Assembly: GCF_003001815.1 (NCBI RefSeq)
Contig: NZ_PVMZ01000030.1
Coordinates: 1-64,000 of the forward strand
Reading direction: 5' to 3'
Length of the DNA: 64,000 nucleotides
Source: Actinoplanes italicus
Lineage (GTDB): Bacteria > Actinomycetota > Actinomycetes > Mycobacteriales > Micromonosporaceae
Translations under genes and position numbers: made by a program
The notes under the pieces: generated by a model
What the model saw: only the letters and a program-made list of their open reading frames with translations
Databases searched by the model: none
What the model was told of the DNA's origin: nothing
Shown here: positions 17,318-24,788 of the stretch, piece after piece
Position numbering within the stretch: the stretch's first letter is position 1
Layout of the letters: every line of letters begins with the position of its first letter

Positions 17318-18316
17318 TCAGTGCCCGGACGACTCCATGTTGTGGGTCACCTCGACGGGGCGGAAGCCGAAGCTCTCGTTGATCGTTCGCATGGCGTCGT
17401 TGGTCGAGGCGGTCCAGGTGTGAATGTGCTGGGTCCGTGTGTGCCGGCTGACGAGTTCGCGTACGTTGCGAGCCTTTGCGAACGCGCCGAGCCGGTTGCC
17501 GCGGTGTGCCTTCCGGACGTAGGTGTCGTCCTGGTGGACGTGGATGCCGTCGGCGTCCACGAGCAGCTGGGTGTATCCGGCCGGTTCACCGGAGTCGGTG
17601 GTTATCACGGTGGTGACCAGCGCGTACCCGATGGTGGTGAGACGTTCCTGGTTGGTGCCGAGGCGTTCGGCGTCCCAGCGGGCGGCTTCCACGTCCAGCT
17701 CGCCGGTCGGAACGTCGGTGGCCATCTCGCTGGTCAGGTCGGCGAGGGCGGCCAGGCTGCCCGGCGGCATCGGGCCATGCCAGGTCTCGGCCCGATAGCC
17801 GGGTTTAGCGAGGTCGTGCGTGGCCAGCACGTGTTCGGCGACGGGCAGGTCGAGCACCATCCGCTCCTCGGCGAGCGCCGACCCGAAACCTCGGGCGAGG
17901 GCGAAGCGGCCGCCCGGCCAGCCAGCCAGTTCCCGTCCTCGTGGAACGTGTACCTCGGCGATCACGGTGTCGCGTCCGGTGGTTCGGGCCCGGTTCAGGC
18001 CCGCGGTCCAGAGGGCGGCGCCGACACCCCGGCGGCGGTGCGCGGGCGGGACCGCGATGTCGATCTCTGCGCGGTGCAGGTTCTCCTGCAACGCCCATTC
18101 GACGAGCATCCCGCCGACACAGCTGTCGCCGTTCCAGGCGCCCCAGGCCTCCCGGTGCCGGTTCGGGTTGGTGGCGTTCGCGGCGAGCGACTTCAGCTGG
18201 CTGTCCCGGGACGTGACCAGAGCGGCATACCGGTCCGCGGTCGCGCCGCTGCGCCACGCGTCGTACCAGGCGGCCGCCTCGGGGCCATCGAACGTCGCCA
18301 GCCTCCTGATCTCCAT
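17318..18316 (-). CDS. Double-GNAT acetyltransferase
   Basis: A 332-aa protein built from two GNAT domains. The first has motif A in PPAHRRRGVGAALWTAGLNRARTTG (about 88-112). The second has a KAHRGNRLGAFAKARNVREL motif (about 268-287) and ends with NDAMRTINESFGFRPVE, a common closing segment. Tandem GNAT proteins of this size are widespread in actinomycetes. Some, such as mycothiol synthase, use only one active domain; I see no proof that this is mycothiol synthase. The substrate is unknown. Confidence 0.85.
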   Translation of the reverse strand: MEIRRLATFDGPEAAAWYDAWRSGATADRYAALVTSRDSQLKSLAANATNPNRHREAWGAWNGDSCVGGMLVEWALQENLHRAEIDIAVPPAHRRRGVGAALWTAGLNRARTTGRDTVIAEVHVPRGRELAGWPGGRFALARGFGSALAEERMVLDLPVAEHVLATHDLAKPGYRAETWHGPMPPGSLAALADLTSEMATDVPTGELDVEAARWDAERLGTNQERLTTIGYALVTTVITTDSGEPAGYTQLLVDADGIHVHQDDTYVRKAHRGNRLGAFAKARNVRELVSRHTRTQHIHTWTASTNDAMRTINESFGFRPVEVTHNMESSGH

Positions 18317-18388
18317 CCGGCGAGACTACCGACCACCCATGAACCACGATGCCCGATCAGGTCATCGATCGATCGCGAGCCGTCAAGG

Positions 18389-19639
18389 TCACCCGGGTGT
18401 CCCTTCCGGGGATCGGCAACCGATGGCCGGCCGCACCACTTCGAGTCGTCTGGAGAGCATCTTGGATCTGATCAGGTTCGGGAGCATACCGATACCTACG
18501 GCCAACGTCAGGGCGGCGAGTCCGAGCAGAGTCGAACGCCACGGCCATGCTGCTCCGGTGAGGTCGAGGTGACCGGCCGGGTGTTCGGTGAACTTCGCCG
18601 TTGTCCGGGCGGTGGCACGGTCGGCGTGCTCGGCGAGATCCCGCAGCAGCGGGTCGAACGCGAACTCCTCCGGCCGCCGTCCGGCGTTCGGGGCGGTGAT
18701 GTCGAGGCCGCGATCGGCACCCCACGCGGTCAGCTCGGCTCCGGCGTGACCGGCGTCGAGAACGATCAGGCGATCCAACGAGGCGTCGTCGGCTGCCGGT
18801 TGCCGGCCACCCCGGTCCGCGCCGGGGCCGGTCGGGAGCGCGATCAGCAGCAGGCCGTGGCGCGTGGTCACGGCCGACCTGCCGGCGATCGGGACAGCAC
18901 GGGCGGTGAACGACGTTCCGGCGTAGGTCTCGAAGGCCGCGGCCACGTCGATCTCGCCGGCACCGTCGGTCAGGCCGATGCCGACGGTCGGGCGCAGCCA
19001 GGGAAAGGCGGCGTTCATCGCGTACGGGAGGTCGGCCACGGCCAGGCTCTGCCCCGGGATCCGGGTGCTCGTGCCCGGTGTCCAGTCGCGGTAGGACACC
19101 TCCTGTCCGATCCTGATCGCCTCAGCCCGGCCGGCGAGCAGTTCGATGAGGCGCAGGGAGCCGGCCAGGCCGGAGGTGACACCGGCCGTCGTGAGGATCC
19201 GGTCGTCCTCCACGAACCGCTCCCCCGCGATCCAGGTGGTGCCCGGGAAGCCGCGCCGCAGCGCTCCGAGGCGCTGCCAGAACGACGTCGCCCGGCGTCC
19301 CGCCAGCAGTCCGGCTCCGGCCACGACCTCGGCTCCGGCGCAGACGCCGAGGACGTACGCTCCTCGCCCGGCCGCGCCGCGCAGCCACCCCTCGAGCGCC
19401 TGCTCCCGATGGACGACCGCCGGCACGACCACGACGTCGGGCTCGGGCGCGGTGTCGAAGGTGTGCTCCGGCACGGCCCGCAGACCGCCGGACAGCGGCA
19501 CCGGCCGCCGCTGCCCGGCGACCGTGTAGACGAAGAATCCGGAGGCACGGGCGAACGCCTCGTAGGGCAGCAGCGCGTCGCTGACCACCGAACCGCCGGT
19601 TCCGAGCACGACCGCGACCACGGTCGATCCGGATGGCAC
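18389..19639 (-). CDS. DJ-1/PfpI-type class I amidotransferase-like membrane protein
   Basis: A 416-residue protein with a DJ-1/PfpI fold at about 5-190 (VVAVVLGTGGSVVSDALLPYEAFA; nucleophile Cys in YVLGVCAGAEVVAGAGLL) and a second related part with no obvious Cys. One C-terminal membrane helix follows (STLLGLAALTLAVGIGMLPNLI). Related proteins usually begin with another membrane helix. Such a helix is encoded just upstream in a different frame (19668-19781), so this gene may be frameshifted at its 5' end. It follows the GlxA-like regulator on the same strand and is probably its target. The GTG start at 19639 is uncertain. Confidence 0.75.
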   Translation of the reverse strand: MPSGSTVVAVVLGTGGSVVSDALLPYEAFARASGFFVYTVAGQRRPVPLSGGLRAVPEHTFDTAPEPDVVVVPAVVHREQALEGWLRGAAGRGAYVLGVCAGAEVVAGAGLLAGRRATSFWQRLGALRRGFPGTTWIAGERFVEDDRILTTAGVTSGLAGSLRLIELLAGRAEAIRIGQEVSYRDWTPGTSTRIPGQSLAVADLPYAMNAAFPWLRPTVGIGLTDGAGEIDVAAAFETYAGTSFTARAVPIAGRSAVTTRHGLLLIALPTGPGADRGGRQPAADDASLDRLIVLDAGHAGAELTAWGADRGLDITAPNAGRRPEEFAFDPLLRDLAEHADRATARTTAKFTEHPAGHLDLTGAAWPWRSTLLGLAALTLAVGIGMLPNLIRSKMLSRRLEVVRPAIGCRSPEGTPG

Positions 19640-19667
19640 GCTCCGGGGCGCCGGCCATTCGCCCTTC

Positions 19668-19781
19668 TCATCGCTGGTGGGGTAGCTCTCGCATGGTGAA
19701 GGTCACGCCGCCGACGGCGATCCCGCCCAGGACGGCGGCCGCCAAGGCGGCACCCAGCAAATTCGACACGGCACGCCGCAC
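19668..19781 (-). CDS. Small membrane-helix ORF, possibly the detached N-terminus of the DJ-1 protein
   Basis: A GTG start 2 bases after the regulator stop codon opens a 37-aa frame: VRRAVSNLLGAALAAAVLG then GIAVGGVTFTMRELPHQR. It has a short basic head, one hydrophobic helix and a polar tail. This is the pattern expected at the N-terminus of DJ-1/PfpI membrane proteins with C-terminal helices. Its stop lies 28 bases before the downstream start, in another frame. It may be a real small protein, a genuine frameshift or a sequencing error. Confidence 0.5.
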   Translation of the reverse strand: MRRAVSNLLGAALAAAVLGGIAVGGVTFTMRELPHQR

Positions 19782-19783
19782 GG

Positions 19784-20743
19784 TCAGGCCGCCCGGCTCG
19801 CGGACGGCGGCATGCCGTACCGGTTGCTGTACAGCCGCCGGAAGTGGCGGGCGTCGCGGAACCCGCACCGGGCGGCCACCGACTCGACCGTCAGCGTCGT
19901 CTCGGCCAGCAGACCAGCGGCCAGCTCGAGTCGCAGCCGCTGCTGGTACTCCAGAGGTGTGCAGCCCGCGGCCGCGGTGAACGCCCGGCTCAGGCCGCGC
20001 GGCGACAGGTTCGCCACGCGGGCCAGGCCTGCAAGCGTGTGTGGTTCGTCCAGGTGCTGGGCCAGATGGTCCTGGACCCGGTGCACGCCCGGATGGAGGT
20101 GACCGCGATGTTCGAGGAACGGGCTCACCTGCCGCTGCGAACCGTCCCGCCGCAGGTAGACGACCAGGTCGCGGGCCACTGCGGCGGTCAGCGCCGGTCC
20201 GTGGTCGCGTTCGATCAGCGACAGCGCGAGGTCTATCCCGGAGGCGATGCCGGCGCTGGTGCTGACCGGGCCGTCGTGGACGAACAGGACCGCGTCGCGC
20301 ACGCGGGCAGCCGGGTACCGCACACGCATCAGGTCGACGAGCGACCAGTGCGTGGTGCACCGCCGCCCGTCGAGCAGACCCGCCTCTCCGAGCACGGCGG
20401 CACCGGTGCAGACCGACGCGACGCGCGCTCCGGCCCGGACCGCATCCCGCACCCAGGCGGTCACGGCGGTCGCGACCACCGGTCCGGGCGGCCGCAACCG
20501 CGGTCCCGGGATCAGCACCAGGTCGCCGGCTGCCACGCCGGGCAGCGGGCCGAGCCCGGCCAGCCGCAGTCCCTGCGCCGAGGACACCTCGCCGGGTTCG
20601 GCGGCGACTAACTCCAGCCGGTAACCCGCGCCCCGCTGCGCCGCCGCGTCGAAGGCCTGCACCGGGCCGCCCAGGTCGAGGAGGTTCACCTCGGGCATCA
20701 CCAGGACGACCACTCGTCCACTTCCACGGTCTTCGCTGCTCAC
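19784..20743 (-). CDS. GlxA-family transcriptional regulator (DJ-1/PfpI plus AraC HTH)
   Basis: A 319-aa regulator. The N-terminal amidotransferase-like domain (1-185) keeps the elbow Cys in RVASVCTGAAVLGEAGLLDG and the THWS motif. Two AraC helix-turn-helix units follow (LAGLARVANLSPRGLSRAFTA at about 240-260 and VESVAARCGFRDARHFRRLY at about 287-306). It probably senses a small metabolite and controls the DJ-1 gene downstream and/or the divergent hydrolase, whose start codon is only 4 bases away. With so little space, one of the two real starts may lie further inside. Confidence 0.88.
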   Translation of the reverse strand: MSSEDRGSGRVVVLVMPEVNLLDLGGPVQAFDAAAQRGAGYRLELVAAEPGEVSSAQGLRLAGLGPLPGVAAGDLVLIPGPRLRPPGPVVATAVTAWVRDAVRAGARVASVCTGAAVLGEAGLLDGRRCTTHWSLVDLMRVRYPAARVRDAVLFVHDGPVSTSAGIASGIDLALSLIERDHGPALTAAVARDLVVYLRRDGSQRQVSPFLEHRGHLHPGVHRVQDHLAQHLDEPHTLAGLARVANLSPRGLSRAFTAAAGCTPLEYQQRLRLELAAGLLAETTLTVESVAARCGFRDARHFRRLYSNRYGMPPSASRAA

Positions 20744-20747
20744 GGCA

Positions 20748-21572
20748 ATGACGGTAAGCGATCTGCCATGCCTGGCAGGAGGGCCGGAAAGGCCGTCGAC
20801 CGGACGGATCCGGCAGCCGTACGCTCCGGGGATTCCTCTTCCCGATCACCTGCAGCCGTTCGTCCTCCCGGTCGACGCCGTCACGCTGGACCGCCGGGGC
20901 GCCCTCGACGTGTATCTGCCGGAAGCCGCCGGTCAGAGCCCGGCGATCGTCTTCGTGCACGGCGGTCCGGTCCCGGCGGAGCTGCGCCCGACACCACGCG
21001 ACTGGCCGGTGTACCGGGGTTACGGCTCGCTCGCGGCCGCCCGCGGGATGGTCGGTGTGACCGTCGACCACCGTCTCCACGACCTCATCGCCTATCCGGC
21101 GGCGGCCGACGTGGCCGCGGCGGTCCGCACCGTACGCGATCTTCCGCAGGTCGATCCGGACCGTATCGCCATCTGGTTCTTCTCCGGCGGCGGCCTGCTG
21201 CTCGCCGACTGGCTGCGTACCCCGCCGCCGTGGCTGCGCTGCGTGGCCGCGACATACCCGCTGCTGATGCCGCCGCCGGGCTGGACCGTCGACCCGGCGT
21301 TCCGGCCGGTCGAGGCTGTGGGCACAGGTGCTCCCGGACTCAAGATCGTCCTGACGCGGGCCGGCCGGGAACGGCCCGAGGTTGCCCAGGGGGTCGAGGC
21401 GTTCGTTGTGGCCGCCCGCGGCGCTGGGACCGACCTGACGATCGTCGACGCGCCGAACGGGCGGCACGGTTTCGACATGCTCGACCACACCGACGAGTCC
21501 CGCGCCGCCGTACGACAGGCTTTCGATGTCGTTGCCGGAACCACTCAACAGATCCGAGGTCCCGGCGTGTAG
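20748..21572 (+). CDS. Alpha/beta hydrolase (esterase or dienelactone-hydrolase-like)
   Basis: A 274-aa protein with an oxyanion motif (AIVFVHGGPVP), a nucleophile elbow (IWFFSGGGLLLADW, with Ser in a slightly unusual SGGG context) and a final His in NGRHGFDMLDH. There is no signal peptide. It is cytoplasmic and of unknown substrate. The start is 4 bases from the divergent regulator, so an internal start near PLPDHLQPF cannot be excluded. The sigma factor gene begins 8 bases after its stop. Confidence 0.8.
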   Translation: MTVSDLPCLAGGPERPSTGRIRQPYAPGIPLPDHLQPFVLPVDAVTLDRRGALDVYLPEAAGQSPAIVFVHGGPVPAELRPTPRDWPVYRGYGSLAAARGMVGVTVDHRLHDLIAYPAAADVAAAVRTVRDLPQVDPDRIAIWFFSGGGLLLADWLRTPPPWLRCVAATYPLLMPPPGWTVDPAFRPVEAVGTGAPGLKIVLTRAGRERPEVAQGVEAFVVAARGAGTDLTIVDAPNGRHGFDMLDHTDESRAAVRQAFDVVAGTTQQIRGPGV

Positions 21573-21580
21573 TCATAGGT

Positions 21581-22060
21581 ATGAGAGGTCCTGGGTTCGA
21601 AACGTTCCTGCGGCAGAGCGCCGCCGGCCTGTTGCGGCTGGGCAACGCCCTGACGCTGGATCGGGCCGCGGCCGAGGATCTGGCCCAGGAAACCCTGATC
21701 AGGGTGGGGCTGGCCTGGTCGCGGGTGCGCAAGGACGGCAATCCGGTCGGGTACGCGCAGCGCACCATGGTCAACCTGTTCCTCAACGAGCGCAGGCGCC
21801 GCCGTCCCGTTCCGGTGGCGGAGGTTCCGGACCGGGCACGCGAGGACACCGCGCTGACGTCGGTCGACGACGCGGCGCACGTCCACCAGCTGCTGGCCGG
21901 GTTGCCGCCGCAGCAGCGGGCCGCCATCGCGCTGCGCTACCTGGCCGATCTGCCGGACGACCAGATCGGCGCGGCGATCGGCTGCAGCGCGGCGACGGTC
22001 CGGTCCCACCTGTCCCGGGGCCTCGCAACACTTCGTACCCAGATGACGGCGGAGGGCTGA
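21581..22060 (+). CDS. ECF sigma factor, SigE-like actinomycete family
   Basis: A 159-aa extracytoplasmic-function sigma factor. Region 2 covers FETFLRQSAAGLLRLGNALTLD and AAEDLAQETLIRVGLAWSRV. Region 4 covers LLAGLPPQQRAAIALRYLADLPDDQIGAAIGCSAATVRSHLSRGLATL. The ATG at 21581 begins the conserved fold, and upstream codons belong to the hydrolase region. The next gene starts 1 base after the stop, encodes a one-helix membrane protein, and is a likely regulator of this sigma factor. Confidence 0.9.
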   Translation: MRGPGFETFLRQSAAGLLRLGNALTLDRAAAEDLAQETLIRVGLAWSRVRKDGNPVGYAQRTMVNLFLNERRRRRPVPVAEVPDRAREDTALTSVDDAAHVHQLLAGLPPQQRAAIALRYLADLPDDQIGAAIGCSAATVRSHLSRGLATLRTQMTAEG

Positions 22061-22061
22061 C

Positions 22062-22739
22062 ATGCCGGAAATCCTGTCCACGACCGATTTCGATCTCCCC
22101 GTGACGGAGGAGTTCCTGAACCGGGTCCAGCGTGGTGTCCGCCGTCGGCGGGCCTTCCGGCTGACCGTCGCGAGTTGCGCGGTTCTCGCGGTCACCGGCG
22201 GCGTCTTCGCGGTCGCCCGGCCACATGAACCGGCACCGCCAGCGCCTGCCACCGTGCTCGGCCCGGCGCCCGTGGTGATCGGCCACGTTGAGCGCTACCG
22301 GATCGGCTTCGTCCCGGACGGCATCACGCTCGACCCGCGGTTGAGCAGCAGTACGTTGATCATCTCGCAGGACGGCGAAGAGGTCACCGACGGCCGACCG
22401 GCCGGCCCGCTGGACACCCCCGTGATGCAGTCGACACGCCGTTTCGAGAAGGCCAACGGCGGCTCCTACCTGTGGATCACCGTGTCACGGCCGTTCCCAC
22501 AGTCCCCGGGGCAGGGCTCCGCCATCCTCCTGAACACCCTGGCGAACCGATCGACGGCGGGCAGTACCCCCGTCGAGACCTTCAGCGTTCCGGCCGGGAC
22601 CGCCCACCTCACGCGAAAGGCCGAAGGCTACGGCGTAGTGATCATGGCCACCGACCTCTCGGTGATCACGATCGAGGCCAACACGCAGGTCCCCGCCGAG
22701 GAACTCAAAGCGGTCGCCGTGGGCCTCACCCCCGCCTGA
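22062..22739 (+). CDS. One-helix membrane protein, possible anti-sigma partner
   Basis: A 225-aa protein coupled to the ECF sigma gene (gap of 1 base). It has a cytoplasmic head of about 30 residues (VTEEFLNRVQRGVRRRRAFR), one membrane helix (about 33-53, VASCAVLAVTGGVFAVA) and an extracytoplasmic domain of about 170 residues. The head lacks a zinc anti-sigma HxxxCxxC motif. Actinomycete SigE-like sigma factors commonly have such membrane partners; the anti-sigma role is inference from position. Confidence 0.6.
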   Translation: MPEILSTTDFDLPVTEEFLNRVQRGVRRRRAFRLTVASCAVLAVTGGVFAVARPHEPAPPAPATVLGPAPVVIGHVERYRIGFVPDGITLDPRLSSSTLIISQDGEEVTDGRPAGPLDTPVMQSTRRFEKANGGSYLWITVSRPFPQSPGQGSAILLNTLANRSTAGSTPVETFSVPAGTAHLTRKAEGYGVVIMATDLSVITIEANTQVPAEELKAVAVGLTPA

Positions 22740-22771
22740 ACCGGACGACCAGGCAGGTCACCGGCCCGGGT

Positions 22772-23040
22772 CCATCCATCCGGGCGCCGCCCACGGATGC
22801 GTCCAGTCGACGATCCGCAAACGGCCGCCGGGTTCCCGGATGACGTTGTCGCGGCGCAGGTCACCGTGGTGCGGCGCATGACCCGGCGCAAGCGCGTCGA
22901 GCCACCGGCTCTCCAGCTCGGCAGGAATCGACGGTCACGCCGTCGACGACCTCGTAGGCGGCCACCCGCCAGTCCCGCACTCGGCCGCGCCGAGGAGACG
23001 CGGCCCGAGGTCCCCGGCCACCTCGGCCGGCACCACCCCG
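22772..23040 (-). pseudogene. Broken aminoglycoside-phosphotransferase-like gene
   Basis: Reading right to left, three frames give consecutive parts of an APH-type kinase: VPAEVAGDLGPRLLGAAE, then RDWRVAAYEVVDG, then WLDALAPGHAPHHGDLRRDN followed by GGRLRIVDWTHPWAAPGWMD. The HGDLRxDN catalytic loop and VDW metal motif are intact, but they are split over frames, the N-terminal lobe is absent and a middle part is missing. This is a decayed fragment, lying between an intact sigma operon and another broken gene. Confidence 0.65.
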
Positions 23041-23244
23041 GGCGCGGGTCGTCGCCAGGGCGATTTTCCCGTCTTGCGCTGATCCGGAACCTGACCCGCC
23101 CCTACGTCGTCTACCGCTCCCGCGGCCCGCGCGCGGGCCGGCGCCCCCCATCGCGCCGGCCTGCGCCCCACCGCCCCGGCTGGGAGGGCCCGCCACCCAC
23201 GGCTGACCGGCCTACCCCTCCATCCGTGAAAGGCCTCGCCTCGG

Positions 23245-23576
23245 ATGCAGAAGACGTCGCTCGCCGACCTCGTCGAGCAGCACCTCGCCGCCGCCCGCAC
23301 CCCACCAGCCGGCCGCAGCGCGCACACCGTCCCCGGTGGCCACGACGCGATCCTGCGCCAGTCCCTCATCGCCCTGGCCCCCGGACAGAGTCTCGGCGAC
23401 CACGAGAGCCCGGCGAAGCCACCCTGCAAGTACTGCGTGGCCGGGTCCGCCTCAGCGCGGGCGACGACAGCGCCGACGCCTCCAGCGGTGAACTGCTCGT
23501 CATCCCGGACGCGCCGCGTCGGCTCGACGCTCTGCAGGGCAGCGTCATCCTGCTGACCGTCGCCAAGCGTCCCTGA
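23245..23576 (+). pseudogene. Frameshifted cupin-domain gene
   Basis: The frame from ATG 23245 reads MQKTSLADLVEQHLAAARTP through ILRQSLIALAPGQSLGDHESP. The cupin continues only in another frame from about 23414: GEATLQVLRGRVRLSAGDDS ... SGELLVIPDAPRRLDALQGS ... LLTVAKRP. One inserted base near 23412 (cccggcgaa) would join the halves into a normal small cupin of about 110 aa. It is either a recent pseudogene or a sequencing error. The neighbouring decayed kinase makes decay plausible. Confidence 0.8.
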
Positions 23577-23637
23577 CCCAGCGGCCCGGCTCGGCACCGA
23601 CGCTCGAGTCATGGCGGTCAAAGGTCCGGGCCAACGG

Positions 23638-23791
23638 CCATTCCAAGGGCGCAAGCCATTCCAAGGGCGCAAGCCATTCCAAGGGCGCAAGCCAATCCAA
23701 GGGCGCAAGCCAATCCAAGGCCGCAAGCCAATCCAAGGGCGCAAGCCAATCCAAGGCCGCAAGCCAATCCAAGGCCGCAAGCCAATTCAAG
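23638..23791. repeat. 18-bp tandem repeat, about nine copies
   Basis: The unit caagggcgcaagccaatc, with variants at two positions (gggcgc/ggccgc, attc/aatc), repeats head to tail. The 18-bp period keeps frame and leaves long open frames on both strands, a repeat artefact rather than evidence of a gene. Confidence 0.92.
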
Positions 23792-23919
23792 GCGAATGGC
23801 CAGGCCAAGACCGACGGGTCCGAGCTGCAGAGGAGGCCCAGGCCGAGCTCGATATCAGGGACCCCGCCAAGGCACCCGGCTCGGGTCGGCGAGCCAGCCA
23901 GGCGAAAGACGGCGGCCGA

Positions 23920-24036
23920 CCATGCGACAGACGCCCGAGCCGACCATGCAACAGACGCGCGGGCCGACCAACCGACAGACGCCCGAGCCGACCAACCGAC
24001 AAACGCCCGAGCCGACCAACCGACAGACGGCGGCCG
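23920..24036. repeat. 24-bp tandem repeat, about five copies
   Basis: The unit accgacagacgcccgagccg plus acca recurs with small changes immediately before the 3' end of the minus-strand glyoxalase gene. Confidence 0.88.
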
Positions 24037-24055
24037 GCCGGGCCAGGGTCGAGGG

Positions 24056-24445
24056 CTATTTCATCGCGGCGAGCTGGATCAGGTTGCCGCAAGTGTCATC
24101 GAGGACGGCGGTCACCACCGGGCCGTAGTCGATCGGGTCCTGCGTGAAGACGACGCCCAGCCCCTTGAGCCGCTCGACCTCCGCGTGAACGTCGTCGACC
24201 GCGAACTGGGTGAACGGGATACCGTCAGCGACCAGGGCGTCCTTGAGCGGTTTGGTCGCCGGGTGGCCCGCAGGCTCCAGGAGGAGCTCGACCCCGTCCG
24301 GGTCGGCGGGTGACACCACGGTCAGCCAGCGGGCGTCGCCCGTGGGCACGTCGGTCTTCTTGATGAAGCCCAGCTTCCCGGTGTAGAACGCCAGCGCCTT
24401 GGCCTGGTCGTCCACCCACACGCTGGTGAGTTTGACGCGGATCAT
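24056..24445 (-). CDS. VOC (glyoxalase/bleomycin-resistance fold) protein
   Basis: A 129-aa protein of the vicinal oxygen chelate superfamily with two beta-alpha-beta-beta-beta units: IRVKLTSVWVDDQAKALAFY through WLTVVSPADPDGVELLLEP, and FTQFAVDDVHAEVERLKGLG through TAVLDDTCGNLIQLA. The final strand carries the typical Gly-Asn. The ATG overlaps the TAA of the ArsR gene (TAATG), so translation is coupled. Function is open: isomerase, dioxygenase or drug-binding protein. Confidence 0.9.
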   Translation of the reverse strand: MIRVKLTSVWVDDQAKALAFYTGKLGFIKKTDVPTGDARWLTVVSPADPDGVELLLEPAGHPATKPLKDALVADGIPFTQFAVDDVHAEVERLKGLGVVFTQDPIDYGPVVTAVLDDTCGNLIQLAAMK

Positions 24446-24738
24446 TAACTCGGTTCCTCTCGCCGTGCGGGCCACCGCTCGACGATCGCCCGCAGCGGAC
24501 TCGTGTCGAGATGGTGAAACTTGTATCGCCCCTGTCGCCGGGTGTGCACCAGACCTGCCTCCTCGAGCACCGCCAGGTGCTGCGAGATGGCCTGCCGCGA
24601 GGAGGCCAGCCCGTGCTTCATGGTCAGCCTGCCGCAGATCTCGAACAGGGTCTGGCTGTCACGCTCGGTCAACTCGTCCAGGATGATGCGCCGGGTAGCG
24701 TCGCCGAGCGCTTTGAACAGATCGGCTCCCTCACCCAC
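24445..24738 (-). CDS. ArsR-type winged-helix repressor
   Basis: A 97-aa regulator: DLFKALGDATRRIILDELTE, then a helix-turn-helix (SSRQAISQHLAVLEEAGLV) and a wing (HTRRQGRYKFHHLD), ending with a SPLRAIVERW tail. No Cys metal site typical of arsenic sensors is seen, so it belongs to the non-metal branch often paired with VOC or SRPBCC genes. The GTG start lies about 7 bases from the -10 box, so the mRNA is probably leaderless. The promoter spacer contains its likely operator, suggesting autorepression. Confidence 0.9.
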   Translation of the reverse strand: MGEGADLFKALGDATRRIILDELTERDSQTLFEICGRLTMKHGLASSRQAISQHLAVLEEAGLVHTRRQGRYKFHHLDTSPLRAIVERWPARREEPS

Positions 24739-24745
24739 AGAACCT

Positions 24746-24774
24746 TCATAGGCAAGTCACCACTTGCATGTCAA
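24746..24774 (-). promoter_or_regulatory. ArsR promoter with operator in the spacer
   Basis: On the minus strand a perfect TTGACA (-35, 24769-24774), a 17-base spacer and CTATGA (-10, 24746-24751) precede the ArsR start. Inside the spacer, GCAAGT-GGTG-ACTTGC (24752-24767) is a perfect 6-base inverted repeat. A repressor bound here would block the polymerase. Confidence 0.8.
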
Positions 24775-24788
24775 GGAGCGACGAACCG

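Larger units (their letters stand above)
23577..24055. other. Minisatellite-filled intergenic region
   Basis: About 480 bases between the broken cupin and the glyoxalase gene, holding two tandem arrays (18-bp and 24-bp). Open frames through the arrays on both strands encode only the repeats (for example KPIQGR units), so I call no gene. Confidence 0.65.

Noticed and set aside
17026-17382. Frame starting MIIDAFELLARWGRP after the exported hydrolase
   Set aside because: Most of it is the 42-bp repeat, and its end overlaps the double-GNAT gene. There is no recognisable domain.
22935-23780. Minus-strand frame with repeated LRPWIG units leading into the broken kinase
   Set aside because: The units are the 18-bp minisatellite read backwards, and the rest is a mixture of frames across the cupin pseudogene.
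23545-24147. Repeat-encoded proteins (KPIQGR units on plus, LAALDW units on minus)
   Set aside because: An 18-bp repeat keeps all frames open on both strands. No ribosome site or non-repeat domain supports a protein.
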